Part shown: piece by piece, positions 40,633 through 50,432 of the stretch | Layout: every line of letters begins with the position of its first letter | Position numbering within the stretch: the stretch's first letter is position 1 | Assembly (NCBI GenBank): GCA_905397405.1 | Contig: CAJPVJ010000044.1 | Span: 1 to 53,942 of the forward strand | Direction of reading: 5' to 3' | Length of the DNA stretch: 53,942 bases | From: Oppiella nova | Taxonomy: Eukaryota > Arthropoda > Arachnida > Sarcoptiformes > Oppiidae | Translations under genes and position numbers: made by a program | The notes under the pieces: model-generated | The model's input: only the letters and a program-made list of their open reading frames with translations | Database searches by the model: none | What the model was told of the DNA's origin: nothing

Positions 40633-41448
40633 TTAGAATAATAATTTTTTAGGATGCTCATCGCTTTGTAATGGAACAACGTGGTCATCTTTTAAATCGA
40701 CCCCTGAAAGTTGTAATTTAAATGAATTCCGCATCAACGCCATTAAACGCTGTGTGGCAATTTGAATACTCAGCCCTGCAGGTCGTACATTGGAAATACA
40801 GTTTCGGCTTGAATCCATACTGCCTTTTCGCGCTTTCCAAGTGTAATACACCCCCATACTGTCAGGTGAGCTTAGACCCGGCCGTTCGCCAATCAACATA
40901 ATCAATAAGGGTGCATTAAAACTTTCCGCCACTTCATCGCCTAATGCCACACGACTCCCTGTAGCAAGTACAATTGGCGCCAGTTTCCAGCCTTCAGCAT
41001 CAATATGTTCACGTAAGGAATTGATATAGGCAATGGCATTCTCTTCTATTGCACGTGCAGATAAGCCATCACCAACCACGATACATACATCATATTGCTG
41101 TGGGTGCTGTTGGACATAAGTCGTGAGTTGAGTTTGAGCCTGTTCCGATAACTCACGGCCCAAATCAGGACGCTTTAAATATACTTCTTTGTCGGTTGCT
41201 TTACTTTCCACAATGAGACTTTCAAATTTTAAATCTCTAAGCCGAGCTTGCATATTTTCAGTATCTAATTGGTGAAAAACAGCATCTTTGGCCTGTGCAT
41301 GCGAGAGTTGAAACTTAAGCAATTCTTGAGTTGGAATGCTACATCCTACTCTTCCCATCGCAATACGAGCATCAGTATATTGTTTTAACTTATGCCAAGG
41401 ATCTTCATGAAAACCATTTGGAAAAGTTTCAAGTTTTGAGAGCTTCAT
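40633..41448 (-). CDS. eutC: Ethanolamine ammonia-lyase small subunit
   Basis: 271 aa. GRVGCSIPTQELLKFQLSHAQAKDAV, VVGDGLSARAIEENA, and IGERPGLSSPDSMGVYYTW are the EutC signature. It holds part of the adenosylcobalamin site. Last gene of eat-eutB-eutC; the operon lacks shell or reactivase genes here, so the enzyme probably works freely in the cytoplasm. Confidence 0.95.
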   Translation of the reverse strand: MKLSKLETFPNGFHEDPWHKLKQYTDARIAMGRVGCSIPTQELLKFQLSHAQAKDAVFHQLDTENMQARLRDLKFESLIVESKATDKEVYLKRPDLGRELSEQAQTQLTTYVQQHPQQYDVCIVVGDGLSARAIEENAIAYINSLREHIDAEGWKLAPIVLATGSRVALGDEVAESFNAPLLIMLIGERPGLSSPDSMGVYYTWKARKGSMDSSRNCISNVRPAGLSIQIATQRLMALMRNSFKLQLSGVDLKDDHVVPLQSDEHPKKLLF

Positions 41449-41463
41449 GATTTACTCTCCTTT

Positions 41464-42846
41464 TTATGATAATAATTTAGCAAAGTTTTTTGGCATACTG
41501 CTTGGCCAATGAATTTGGCGTTGTTCTTGGTGCAAAATTCCTTGCTGATCTAACCAAGCCGAGAACTCAGGGGCAGGTTTTAATCCCATTAACTGACGTA
41601 AATATAAAGCATCATGGAATGATGTGGTTTGATAATTCAACATCACATCATCCGAACCTGGAATTCCCATGATAAAGTTAATTCCCGCAGCACCAAATAG
41701 CGTGAGTAACACATCCATGTCATTTTGATCTGCATCAGCATGGTTGGTATAACAAATATCACAACCCATAGGTACACCGAGTAATTTGCCACAGAAGTGA
41801 TCTTCTAACCCTGCACGAATAATCTGCTTCCCGTCATACAAATACTCTGGACCGATAAACCCAACCACAGTATTGACCAATAATGGATTGTATTTACGTG
41901 CCACGGCATAAGCTCGTGCTTCAATAGTTTGCTGGTCCACACCATGATGCGCATTACTGGATAAGGCACTGCCCTGTCCAGTCTCAAAATACATGACATT
42001 TTTACCGATTGTTCCTCGGTTGAGTGCTAAAGTCGCCTCATAACCTTCCTGAAGTAAATCCAAGGTAACACCAAAGCCTTCATTGGCCAATTGCGTACCA
42101 GCAATGGATTGGAACATTAAATCAATTGGAATATTACGTTCTGCAAGTTGAATCCCAGAACTGATATGGGTTAACACACAAGATTGCGTGGGAATTTCAT
42201 ATTCTTGGATAATATGGTCAAGTAACTTTAACAATTCCGACAAATTATGTAAGTTGTCTGTGGCTGGATTAATCCCAATCACAGCATCACCATTACCATA
42301 CATCAAGCCATCCAATAAGCTGGCCGAAATACCCAATACATCATCGGTTGGATGATTTGGTTGTAAGCGGGTTGATAAATGACCTTTTAAACCAATCGTA
42401 TTGCGAAATTGCGTCACCACTTCACATTTACTTGCAACCAGAATTAAATCCTGATTACGCATAATTTTACTCACAGCAGCAACCATTTCTGGCGTTAAAC
42501 CCTTGGCTAAATTGGCCAATTTTTCAGAAGTTGCATCTTCACTCAACAACCAATTGCGAAAATCACCTACAGTAAAGTGCGCAATTGGCGCAAACAAATC
42601 AGCACGATGTTCATCAATAATTAAACGCGTAATATCATCTTTGTCGTAGTCGATGACCGTCTCATTTAAAAAAGTTTTTAACGGGACTTCTGCCAAAGCC
42701 ATCTGTGCTGCCACACGTTCCGTTGCATTACTGGCAGCAACACCTGCCAACTCATCACCAGAACGTAATGGAGTAGCCTTAGCCATTAAGGTTTTTAAAT
42801 CTTGGAAAATATATTGTTGCTGAGCAACGCTATAACGATAACTCAT
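41464..42846 (-). CDS. eutB: Ethanolamine ammonia-lyase large subunit
   Basis: 460 aa, close to the usual 453. FKDLMAKATP-type start (QDLKTLMAKATPLRSGDELAG), LSTRLQPNHPTDDVLG, FETGQGSALSSNAHHGVDQQTIEARAYAVAR, and NFIMGIPGSDDVMLNYQTTSFHDALYLRQ are intact. Cleaves ethanolamine to acetaldehyde and ammonia. 15 nt upstream of eutC. Confidence 0.96.
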   Translation of the reverse strand: MSYRYSVAQQQYIFQDLKTLMAKATPLRSGDELAGVAASNATERVAAQMALAEVPLKTFLNETVIDYDKDDITRLIIDEHRADLFAPIAHFTVGDFRNWLLSEDATSEKLANLAKGLTPEMVAAVSKIMRNQDLILVASKCEVVTQFRNTIGLKGHLSTRLQPNHPTDDVLGISASLLDGLMYGNGDAVIGINPATDNLHNLSELLKLLDHIIQEYEIPTQSCVLTHISSGIQLAERNIPIDLMFQSIAGTQLANEGFGVTLDLLQEGYEATLALNRGTIGKNVMYFETGQGSALSSNAHHGVDQQTIEARAYAVARKYNPLLVNTVVGFIGPEYLYDGKQIIRAGLEDHFCGKLLGVPMGCDICYTNHADADQNDMDVLLTLFGAAGINFIMGIPGSDDVMLNYQTTSFHDALYLRQLMGLKPAPEFSAWLDQQGILHQEQRQIHWPSSMPKNFAKLLS

Positions 42847-42848
42847 AA

Positions 42849-44282
42849 TTATAATTCCTGTTCTGCTGCCTTAATGCTGGCAAATTCTTCTTCTGGTGTG
42901 CCTGAAATCAGATGATGACGACTATAAACAAGAAAATAAACAATGAAGACCACATAGATCCCTAAAGCGATAAACCAGACTTTAGGGTCGACAAGGAAAC
43001 CTGCAACCACAGCGACAATTGATAAGATCAACGCAATACTGGAGGTAAAAATACCACCAGGTGTTCGATATGGACGATACACATTAGGTTGTGAAATACG
43101 TAATTTGATATGCGCCATCATCATTAAAACATAGGAAATCGTCGCACCAAATACCGCAATCAAAATCAGTAAATCACCCTGTTTGGTCAATGACAATAAG
43201 AAGCCAATAATCCCCGGAATAATCACGGCTAAATATGGCGATTTATTTTTGTTGGTCAATGATAAAGACGTAGGTAAATAACCCGCACGAGAAAGTGCAA
43301 AAATTTGCCGCGAATAGGCATAGATAATCGAGAAGAAACTCGCGATTAAACCTGCTAAGCCAACAAAGTTTACAAAGTTCGCCAACATGCCGTGCCCATA
43401 TACTTTAACCAGCGCATCCACCAAAGGTGCACCTGAATCTTTAAGGACACTTGCACCTGCTGCACCTGCACTCAATATTAAAATCAAGATAGCAAAAGCA
43501 GCCAAGATCAGCATTGCACCAATCAAACCGCGTGGTAATGATTGAGCCGGATCCTTAGCCTCTTCAGCAGCTAAAGGAACACCTTCTACAGCAAGGAAAA
43601 ACCAGATTGCATACGGTACTGCTGCCCAGATTCCTATATAACCTTGGGGTAAAAAGCTACTCGCACCGGCTTTAGATGAGTCAACTGCAATATCGAATAG
43701 ATTGGCACTGTTAAAGTGAGGAATCATCGCGACAAGGAATACCACCACTGCAACCACTGCGATTGCAGTAATCACAAACATGATTTTAAGTGCTTCACCT
43801 GCGCCTTTTAAATGAATCCCCATAAAAACCAAATAACAGATTAAATAAATTAACCATCCACCCACTCCAAACAAGGATTCACAATATGCACCAATAAAGG
43901 TCGCGATTGCTGCTGGAGCGATGGCGTATTCAATCAGAATCGCTGTTCCTGTTAAGTAACCGCCAAATGGTCCAAAGGCCATACGAGCAAAACTGTATCC
44001 ACCACCTGCTGTAGGAAGCATGGTCGACATTTCTGACATCGAAAGGCATATACATAAATACATAATCGCAGCAAAAATCACTGCGACAAACATACCGCCC
44101 CAACCGCCTTGAGCGATACCAAAGTTCCATCCAGCAAAGTCACCTGAAATCACATAGGCAACCCCTAAACCGACCAAGAGTAACCAGCCAACAGCACCCT
44201 TTTTTAATTCTCGTTGAGCAAAATATTCTTTGGAATCTTCTGTTTTTACGATAGTTGATTGTTCATTTCGAGCGTCCATCAT
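42849..44282 (-). CDS. eat: Ethanolamine permease
   Basis: 477 aa, twelve-helix APC-superfamily transporter. GWLLLVGLGVAYVISGDFAGWNFG at the start and YSFARMAFGPFGGYLTGTAILIEY are typical of eat-type permeases. Cotranscribed with eutB (2-nt gap) and eutC. Cytoplasmic N-terminal tail contains KTEDSKEYFAQREL. Confidence 0.92.
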   Translation of the reverse strand: MMDARNEQSTIVKTEDSKEYFAQRELKKGAVGWLLLVGLGVAYVISGDFAGWNFGIAQGGWGGMFVAVIFAAIMYLCICLSMSEMSTMLPTAGGGYSFARMAFGPFGGYLTGTAILIEYAIAPAAIATFIGAYCESLFGVGGWLIYLICYLVFMGIHLKGAGEALKIMFVITAIAVVAVVVFLVAMIPHFNSANLFDIAVDSSKAGASSFLPQGYIGIWAAVPYAIWFFLAVEGVPLAAEEAKDPAQSLPRGLIGAMLILAAFAILILILSAGAAGASVLKDSGAPLVDALVKVYGHGMLANFVNFVGLAGLIASFFSIIYAYSRQIFALSRAGYLPTSLSLTNKNKSPYLAVIIPGIIGFLLSLTKQGDLLILIAVFGATISYVLMMMAHIKLRISQPNVYRPYRTPGGIFTSSIALILSIVAVVAGFLVDPKVWFIALGIYVVFIVYFLVYSRHHLISGTPEEEFASIKAAEQEL

Positions 44283-44577
44283 CGTTCCTTTTTAATTTGC
44301 CTTCTTTTGTATAAGCAAAAAAAGTGCCTTTCCTTGGATGACGTCAATGTTTTTTGTTCAATCCCATGAACATAACGTCTTGTCAGTTGTTAAAAACTGC
44401 TTTTAAATGAATCTATCAAACAAAGGTAGGAGAAAAGTTGAATAGCCCACATCATAGAGAATCGGAAAAAGTTATTGAAAATTGAATAATTAAAAGAAAA
44501 ATAATGAAATTTATATATTTTATTTACTTTGTTATTTGTTTATTTAATTTAAGATATTATTTAGTATATATGCATAA
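44283..44577. promoter_or_regulatory. Divergent control region, eat and eut regulator
   Basis: 295 bases between divergent starts. The right half (44500-44577) is very AT-rich and holds probable promoters of the regulator; the left half contains the eat promoter. No clear palindromic operator could be picked by eye. Confidence 0.5.
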
Positions 44578-45423
44578 ATGGATTATGCGATGGACTCAAA
44601 GCCACCTGCTAAAAAACCAACAATCAAAAATGAAAATTTAACCTCCACTCAAGCAAACTCACGTTCTCAGCAAGCCTTACAATCAGCACTGATTCAATGT
44701 CAGCAGGATTTACTCAACACGGCGCTGCTCGCTGCTGTTGTTATACAAATCAGAGATATGCAACAAAATCTACTGTGGTGTTCAGCGAATACAGATCAAT
44801 TCGCAGGATTCCAGCAAGATCAGGATTTAGCAACAAAGCCAGATCACTATATTTATAGTGCGCCTATTCTTGATTTAACATCAGGGGAAGCCTGTGGTGA
44901 AGTGGTTTTATTTCACAGCTTAAATCAAGAAAATATTTTTGGACAATTGGCCGTTACACAATGTGCAGAGATCATTGCACAAAAATTGTATACACAGCCC
45001 TTTAATCGTTTAACTATCCATGCGTTTTCAGTACCACAGAAAATAATGATCAATGATCAGTCGATGCTTTTAACGCCACGGCAGTTTGAAATCATCTGTA
45101 TTTTAATTCTAAATCCTTTGGGCTTAACCCTAGAACAGCTACATATTTATCTCTATGGCGATGAACAGATCAGCTTGAATACGCTTAAATCTGAGATTTC
45201 TTATTTAAAAAATAAGGTTGGCGAATTAATCTGTGCAAGAACCTATCAGATACAGGCAGAAATTCACGCGGATTTTAAGGAGTTGGAAGATGCTGTGGAT
45301 GCGGGTTATCTTGATACAGTCAAGGAACTCTATCAAGGTGATTTCTTTATAAAAACCAAAAGCCCTTTTCTAAACAATTGGCAACAGATTCTACGTATGA
45401 GAATCAATAATCTACTTGTATAA
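44578..45423 (+). CDS. Ethanolamine cluster regulator with GAF-like sensor and wHTH domain
   Basis: 281 aa. Residues about 25-140 look like a GAF-type sensor (TALLAAVVIQIRDMQQNLLWCSAN; ICEVVLFHSL-type strand). About 155-225 form a winged helix (SMLLTPRQFEIICILILNPLGLTLEQLHIYLYGDEQISLNTLKSEISYLKNKVGEL in pieces) like a response-regulator output domain, then a short helical tail. Divergent from eat, so likely its ethanolamine-responsive regulator, unlike the AraC-type EutR of enterobacteria. Confidence 0.65.
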   Translation: MDYAMDSKPPAKKPTIKNENLTSTQANSRSQQALQSALIQCQQDLLNTALLAAVVIQIRDMQQNLLWCSANTDQFAGFQQDQDLATKPDHYIYSAPILDLTSGEACGEVVLFHSLNQENIFGQLAVTQCAEIIAQKLYTQPFNRLTIHAFSVPQKIMINDQSMLLTPRQFEIICILILNPLGLTLEQLHIYLYGDEQISLNTLKSEISYLKNKVGELICARTYQIQAEIHADFKELEDAVDAGYLDTVKELYQGDFFIKTKSPFLNNWQQILRMRINNLLV

Positions 45424-45524
45424 ACACCCTTGGCTTGAGATCGATTTATACTTATCTCAACATGTCATTCTCAAAGCTCTACTCTCGAAATAACATTCTA
45501 AAATCCGATTTTCCAGATCTATCT

Positions 45525-47471
45525 TTAAAAATAATGTACAAAGCCTAAACCTATTTTCTGCCAATCGAGTTTGTTTTGTTGTTGGTATTCCCAATTGACG
45601 TTTAAGGAATTTTGACGATTGAGCGAATATTGCAGTGTGCTCTGGATACGTAAATTCCACTCACTTGAATCTTGCCAATAGGGTAATTCAACTTGAACAA
45701 TACTGTTTAAACGATCTGACCATACATTTTGACAGCCAAATGTTGGTCCTAGTCCAACACGCCAGCCTTTATCCAATGATGTACCTGCTTGAAGCTGTGT
45801 TTGTAATTCCGCATAACAGAGATGCTTACGATCATCATCTGCAATGGTATAACCAGATTGGGCTTTTGCACTGACCACGCCATGTTGTTGCTGGTCAGTA
45901 AATTGTCCATTTTGAATGGCTTCTTGCTGCCAGCCCAAAGTAAAACCCCATGTTATTGGCATTTTAAACGGGGTAATGGGGTTATAAGAGTTTACTGTTA
46001 ATAAGTCGAGATGTTCGAGTTTAAGTCGATCATCTCGCCATTGTGCTGCACCATCCAGAAACAACAATTGTGTGCCTGTACGGAAGCCGCCCTGTGGATC
46101 TTTTAGTTCGTGATAGGCCTGACGATGATCAATTTGTACAAATTTTTCACCCTGAACCTCACCCGCTTCTACGGACCACTTACGTGAATCATGTCCATTG
46201 ACTGGATCAACTTTGGGACGCACAGGTGCTAAACGTTGTTTCTCTATAGGGATTTGACTACGTAAGCCTAGCAGTTGTCTAAAACGCGGTTGAGTAAAGC
46301 TTGCATCGACCTGACGAGCAACGAATTGTAAATATAAATCGTCATAGGCCATTTCTAATATTTTTGCACGATCTTGATCATCATAATCAGCGATAGCCGC
46401 TTGCATCTGTTGTGGTTCTAGTACCGCAATTGCATGGGCTTTTTTTGCCAAAGCATGACCATGTTGTTTGGCTTGCGAATTTAATTGTGTTTCTAATGCT
46501 GGACGATATACCGCTTCTCGTACTAATCCCTGTTGTTCTACGGCTTTAATGGTTTCAATCGGGATCGCTGCATAAGTAAATTGCTTACGTAAATTCGATG
46601 TGGGACGGACTAAATCAATCAAACCCAATAAACGATAGGCACAATTATCGTTGACAAAATAATAAGGAAAACTGACTTTTTGCATTTCCCAAATATGTTT
46701 TACCAAAAATGCGGTCTCTTCAGGATTTAAATTCAGTTCATATTCCCAAAGATCACGGCTTTCAAAATCACCATATTCTTTCACTTTGCGATAATACGGC
46801 ATTAAAGAATATTCGCCAGGATATTTCCCAACCAACCCTTTCCATGCATAAGACCAATTGTCATCGCTGTTTACTGTGGCTGCATAATTGACAGCATAAG
46901 AGACTAAGTTGAGCTGCTTTTGATCCTTAGGATCGAGACGAAGCAAGGTGTGTCCAAACATTGAGCTTGGATTGCCCATAAAATCAGTCGCATAAATTAA
47001 GGTCACTTGGTAGGGTTTGATTTGTGCATACCATTGATCAAACTCAGTACAGGACACAACGGGTAATTGTTGTTGTGAAATATTCAGTTGTTGCATCAGC
47101 CATTGACTACGTGCAGGAAATTTACAACGAATGGATTGATTGTCATCGGCGACTTGAAATAGTGCAGTGATATCTGCATTCATTTCATTTTGGATGTTCT
47201 GTCGACCATCTTGAGCAAAGAAATAACCTGAATAACTGACTTCGCTTTGATTTGTGTTTTTGTGACCTGCATTTTTGTGATTTAAGTCTTTAGCAGAGGC
47301 ATCTTCTGCATAAAGTAAACGTTTCCATGTAATATGACTGGCTAATTGTTTTTGTTGTGCTAGTTTTAATGCGTTTTCTAATGCCTGCTGATTCTCTAAA
47401 AGTGATTCCGCATGCAAATGAACGGTAAACAATGAACTGAGTAAGCTTAAACTAAGTGCTAAATATTTCAT
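45525..47471 (-). CDS. Periplasmic/outer membrane DUF4105 protein
   Basis: 648 aa. Signal peptide MKYLALSLSLLSSLFTVHLHA. The middle (DFMGNPSSMFGHTLLRLDP, NDNCAYRLLGLIDLVRPT) is the Lnb/DUF4105 domain, a papain-like fold with conserved His and Cys. The C-terminal 200 residues are alternating aromatic strands ending in YF, typical of an outer-membrane barrel. It may be a lipid-modifying surface enzyme; not tested. Confidence 0.82.
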   Translation of the reverse strand: MKYLALSLSLLSSLFTVHLHAESLLENQQALENALKLAQQKQLASHITWKRLLYAEDASAKDLNHKNAGHKNTNQSEVSYSGYFFAQDGRQNIQNEMNADITALFQVADDNQSIRCKFPARSQWLMQQLNISQQQLPVVSCTEFDQWYAQIKPYQVTLIYATDFMGNPSSMFGHTLLRLDPKDQKQLNLVSYAVNYAATVNSDDNWSYAWKGLVGKYPGEYSLMPYYRKVKEYGDFESRDLWEYELNLNPEETAFLVKHIWEMQKVSFPYYFVNDNCAYRLLGLIDLVRPTSNLRKQFTYAAIPIETIKAVEQQGLVREAVYRPALETQLNSQAKQHGHALAKKAHAIAVLEPQQMQAAIADYDDQDRAKILEMAYDDLYLQFVARQVDASFTQPRFRQLLGLRSQIPIEKQRLAPVRPKVDPVNGHDSRKWSVEAGEVQGEKFVQIDHRQAYHELKDPQGGFRTGTQLLFLDGAAQWRDDRLKLEHLDLLTVNSYNPITPFKMPITWGFTLGWQQEAIQNGQFTDQQQHGVVSAKAQSGYTIADDDRKHLCYAELQTQLQAGTSLDKGWRVGLGPTFGCQNVWSDRLNSIVQVELPYWQDSSEWNLRIQSTLQYSLNRQNSLNVNWEYQQQNKLDWQKIGLGFVHYF

Positions 47472-47599
47472 TCAATCATCAATTTATATAGATATATTAT
47501 AAAACTGCGCAATTAAAAAATGTCGGCTCAATACAAAAGTTCGCCCAATGTTCACTCATGCTTGATTCATTTTTCAATAATATGTGTTTGATAAAATTT

Positions 47600-47636
47600 A
47601 AATAAAAAAACCCTGCAACAAGGCAGGGTTTTTGAC
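47600..47636 (-). terminator. Terminator downstream of the DUF3015 gene
   Basis: ACCCTGC-AACAAG-GCAGGGT; minus-strand U-run follows (TTTTTTTAT). Confidence 0.8.
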
Positions 47637-47640
47637 GCAA

Positions 47641-48111
47641 TTAAACGTAAGCTTTTAATACTTCGTCTTTTGCCATCACTTGTTGAAGTGAAGCTAATAC
47701 TTGTAGAGAATTTTGATTTTCTGCTGAATAAATACTTGCAAAGTTTGACTTAGCTACAGCATTAAAACGTGCTTTATCTGCATCTTTAACGTTTAACAAT
47801 GAAGCAAGTACGTTAAGACTTTCACCTTGTCCTACAGCCATATCACGTGCAAGTGCTTCTGAGTTTTCATTGGTAAAGGTCACAACTTGCGCAGTCACTT
47901 TACCATTGCCATTACAACCTAAAGTACCAAACGTAATACCTAATAATTGGTTAGTTAAAAGACCATTGGTGGTTGCCGCTAAAATCTTAGGTATTTTTCC
48001 AGATTGACCAGCCCAAACTTGCGATCCTAAACCTCAACCCACATCTGGATCAGCCATAGCAACACTTGAACCCGCAGCCAATACAGCAGCCAAAGCGATT
48101 TTTTTTAACAT
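47641..48111 (-). pseudogene. DUF3015 exported protein, interrupted by in-frame TGA
   Basis: The full frame would give about 156 aa: signal peptide MLKKIALAAVLAAGSSVAMA, DPDVG, then a TGA at 48034-48036 (codon 26), then GLGSQVWAGQSGK and the rest of a DUF3015 protein to LQQVMAKDEVLKAYV. In relatives the residue at that position is Cys (DVGCGLGSQ). A Cys codon (TGC/TGT) mutated to TGA explains it. A GGAG ribosome site remains at the start. Only the 85-aa tail has an intact ATG-initiated frame (47641-47898). Confidence 0.82.
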
Positions 48112-48254
48112 ATAATTCTCCAGAATTTTCATATGCATTGTTTTAATTCAACATATGTAAATTGTTATTTTCCTTAATGTGTAAGTTTGATTACACCTAT
48201 TTAGATTTATCACATAAATTTAGATAAGCAAATCTAAATATGACAATTACGAAA

Positions 48255-49061
48255 TTATTTATTGTACTTTTTTAGTGACCATTCACCCTTTTTATTGCGA
48301 TCTCCGAGAATTTCAAGTACTAAAACCAGACTCAAAAGTAACAGTAAATACCACGAGCCAAGCTTACCCCACCCCACCATATGCCATGCATCCACCTGAC
48401 TCGGGTACAACCAAATTTTATTAAAAGTACTAATATTTTCAGCAACCCAAATTATAAATGCCAAAACAACTAATACCGGTAACATCGGAAGCTGAAATTC
48501 ATGCTGTTGTAATTTAAAGCGAATTTTTGTTTTCCAAAAAATTACCACACTCCAAATGAACAATACATTACGAAAATCTGGAATAAAGAATTTGCTCATA
48601 AAATTGATATATGACAATACTGCCAGACTCAACATATTGGCAAAACTAGGCAAATTTAAAAAAGAAACCTGATACAAACGCAGTGAACGTGCAAAAAAAC
48701 TACCGACTGCCGAATACATAAATCCTGCAAATAAAGGCACAGTCAAAAGTTTAAAAACGGCAGGTTGCGGATATTGCCAAGAGGCAATTTGCGGGTGTGT
48801 TAAAAATATTTCCATAGCCATGGCCATGATATGAAATAAAGCAATAACTTTCGCTTCTGCCCAGGATTCTAATTTTAAATACAATAAACAGGCTTGAATG
48901 ATCAACGCATATAACAATAAATAGTCATAACGAAACAAACCATAAAATTCATGGCTGCCCATGCTTGCCGTAATGACAAATGCAATCAGCAATAAAATAC
49001 CAAATAAGGCAGCCGATGCTGCCTTAAATAAAAATTCATATAATGATTTAAAATAGATCAT
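48255..49061 (-). CDS. DUF817-family membrane protein
   Basis: 268 aa, about eight membrane helices, including LFGILLLIAFVITASMGSHEFYGL and an FMYSAVGSFFARSLRLY segment (the GSxxxRxxR signature of DUF817). Integral inner-membrane protein of unknown role. Sits behind hemE, 21 nt from its stop, probably same transcript. Confidence 0.78.
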   Translation of the reverse strand: MIYFKSLYEFLFKAASAALFGILLLIAFVITASMGSHEFYGLFRYDYLLLYALIIQACLLYLKLESWAEAKVIALFHIMAMAMEIFLTHPQIASWQYPQPAVFKLLTVPLFAGFMYSAVGSFFARSLRLYQVSFLNLPSFANMLSLAVLSYINFMSKFFIPDFRNVLFIWSVVIFWKTKIRFKLQQHEFQLPMLPVLVVLAFIIWVAENISTFNKIWLYPSQVDAWHMVGWGKLGSWYLLLLLSLVLVLEILGDRNKKGEWSLKKYNK

Positions 49062-49082
49062 AAATGCATTTACAACAATAAG

Positions 49083-50156
49083 TTAACCTAAATATTTGGC
49101 ACTGTATTGGTGTACAGTGTCAATAAATGCTTTTGGTTTTTCAGGATCAACCCATTGTGTAATACCATGACCTAAGTTGGCGATATAACCTGTTTTCTCA
49201 CCATTGGCATAAGCATCATCCAACATGGCTTTGGTTGCTTTCTCAATAGAATCAGCTGAACCATACAATGTTGCAGGATCTAGATTTCCTTGTAGCGCTG
49301 CTCGTCCATTCACTGTTTGGCGAGCCACGTTTAATGGGGTTGTCCAATCTAAACCAAATGCATCTGCACCTGTAGCAATCATTGGCTCTAACCATTGACC
49401 ACCGCCTTTGGTAAATAAGATCACAGGTACTTTACGCCCTTCATGCTCTCGTTTTAATCCTGCAACAATTTTCTGCATATATTTGAGTGAAAATTCTAGA
49501 TATTCACGATGCGCTAATGCACCACCCCAGCTATCAAAAATTTGTACAGCTTGAGCACCAGCCTCAATTTGAGCATTTAAATAGTCAATTACAGCATCGG
49601 CTAAACGATCTAATAAAGCATGTAAAACTTCAGGTTGTGCATACATCATCTGTTTGGTAAAACGGAAATCTTTACTTGAACCACCTTCCACCATGTAGGT
49701 TGCCAAGGTCCACGGACTACCTGAAAAACCAATTAAAGGCACTTGACCACCCAAAGCTGAACGAATGGTTGAAACCGCATTCATGACATAAGCCAGATCA
49801 GATTTGGCATCGAATTTGGGTAAATTTGCCACATCCTGTTCAGTACGAACTGTTTTATGGAATTTAGGGCCTTCACCTGTTTCAAAATAAAGCCCTAAAC
49901 CTAAAGCATCGGGAACAGTCAAAATGTCTGAAAATAGAATTGCGGCATCAAGCTCATAACGGCGCAAAGGCTGTAAAGTCACTTCACAAGCAAATTCTGT
50001 ATTTTTACAAAGAGAAAGAAAATCACCTGCTTTCGCACGTGTTTCACGATATTCTGGTAAATAACGCCCAGCCTGACGCATCATCCAAACCGGAGTCGTA
50101 TCTACAGGCTCACGCAATAAGGCACGTAGAAAACGATCATTTTTTAAGGTCGTCAT
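49083..50156 (-). CDS. hemE: Uroporphyrinogen decarboxylase
   Basis: 357 aa. [67 protein letters not shown] and [14 protein letters not shown] are intact. Decarboxylates uroporphyrinogen III to coproporphyrinogen III in heme synthesis. Full length. Confidence 0.97.
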   Translation of the reverse strand: MTTLKNDRFLRALLREPVDTTPVWMMRQAGRYLPEYRETRAKAGDFLSLCKNTEFACEVTLQPLRRYELDAAILFSDILTVPDALGLGLYFETGEGPKFHKTVRTEQDVANLPKFDAKSDLAYVMNAVSTIRSALGGQVPLIGFSGSPWTLATYMVEGGSSKDFRFTKQMMYAQPEVLHALLDRLADAVIDYLNAQIEAGAQAVQIFDSWGGALAHREYLEFSLKYMQKIVAGLKREHEGRKVPVILFTKGGGQWLEPMIATGADAFGLDWTTPLNVARQTVNGRAALQGNLDPATLYGSADSIEKATKAMLDDAYANGEKTGYIANLGHGITQWVDPEKPKAFIDTVHQYSAKYLG

Positions 50157-50432
50157 TTACTTTCCCAATCAAAAATTAAATTCGCCCCATCATAGCAAAA
50201 AGGCCTGCTACATAACCATTTCTAGAAAATTTTTCTCAATAAAGTTTTAGTTTGATGACTTTGATTTAAATTTCATTTGGTATACGAAAATAAAACAAAA
50301 CCAGCTGACTGAGAAAATGTCTATAGAAAAAAATGATTAACACAAAACAAATACTGCAACACCTTATAATTTCTGCAATACTTACCCAGATTTTTAGTCA
50401 TAAATTATGAATAATTCTTAAGGTTGATCTAC

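Noticed and set aside
48034-48036. TGA as selenocysteine codon in DUF3015
   Set aside because: No selenocysteine insertion structure is obvious, relatives use Cys, and Acinetobacter generally is not known to make selenoproteins. A nonsense change is simpler.
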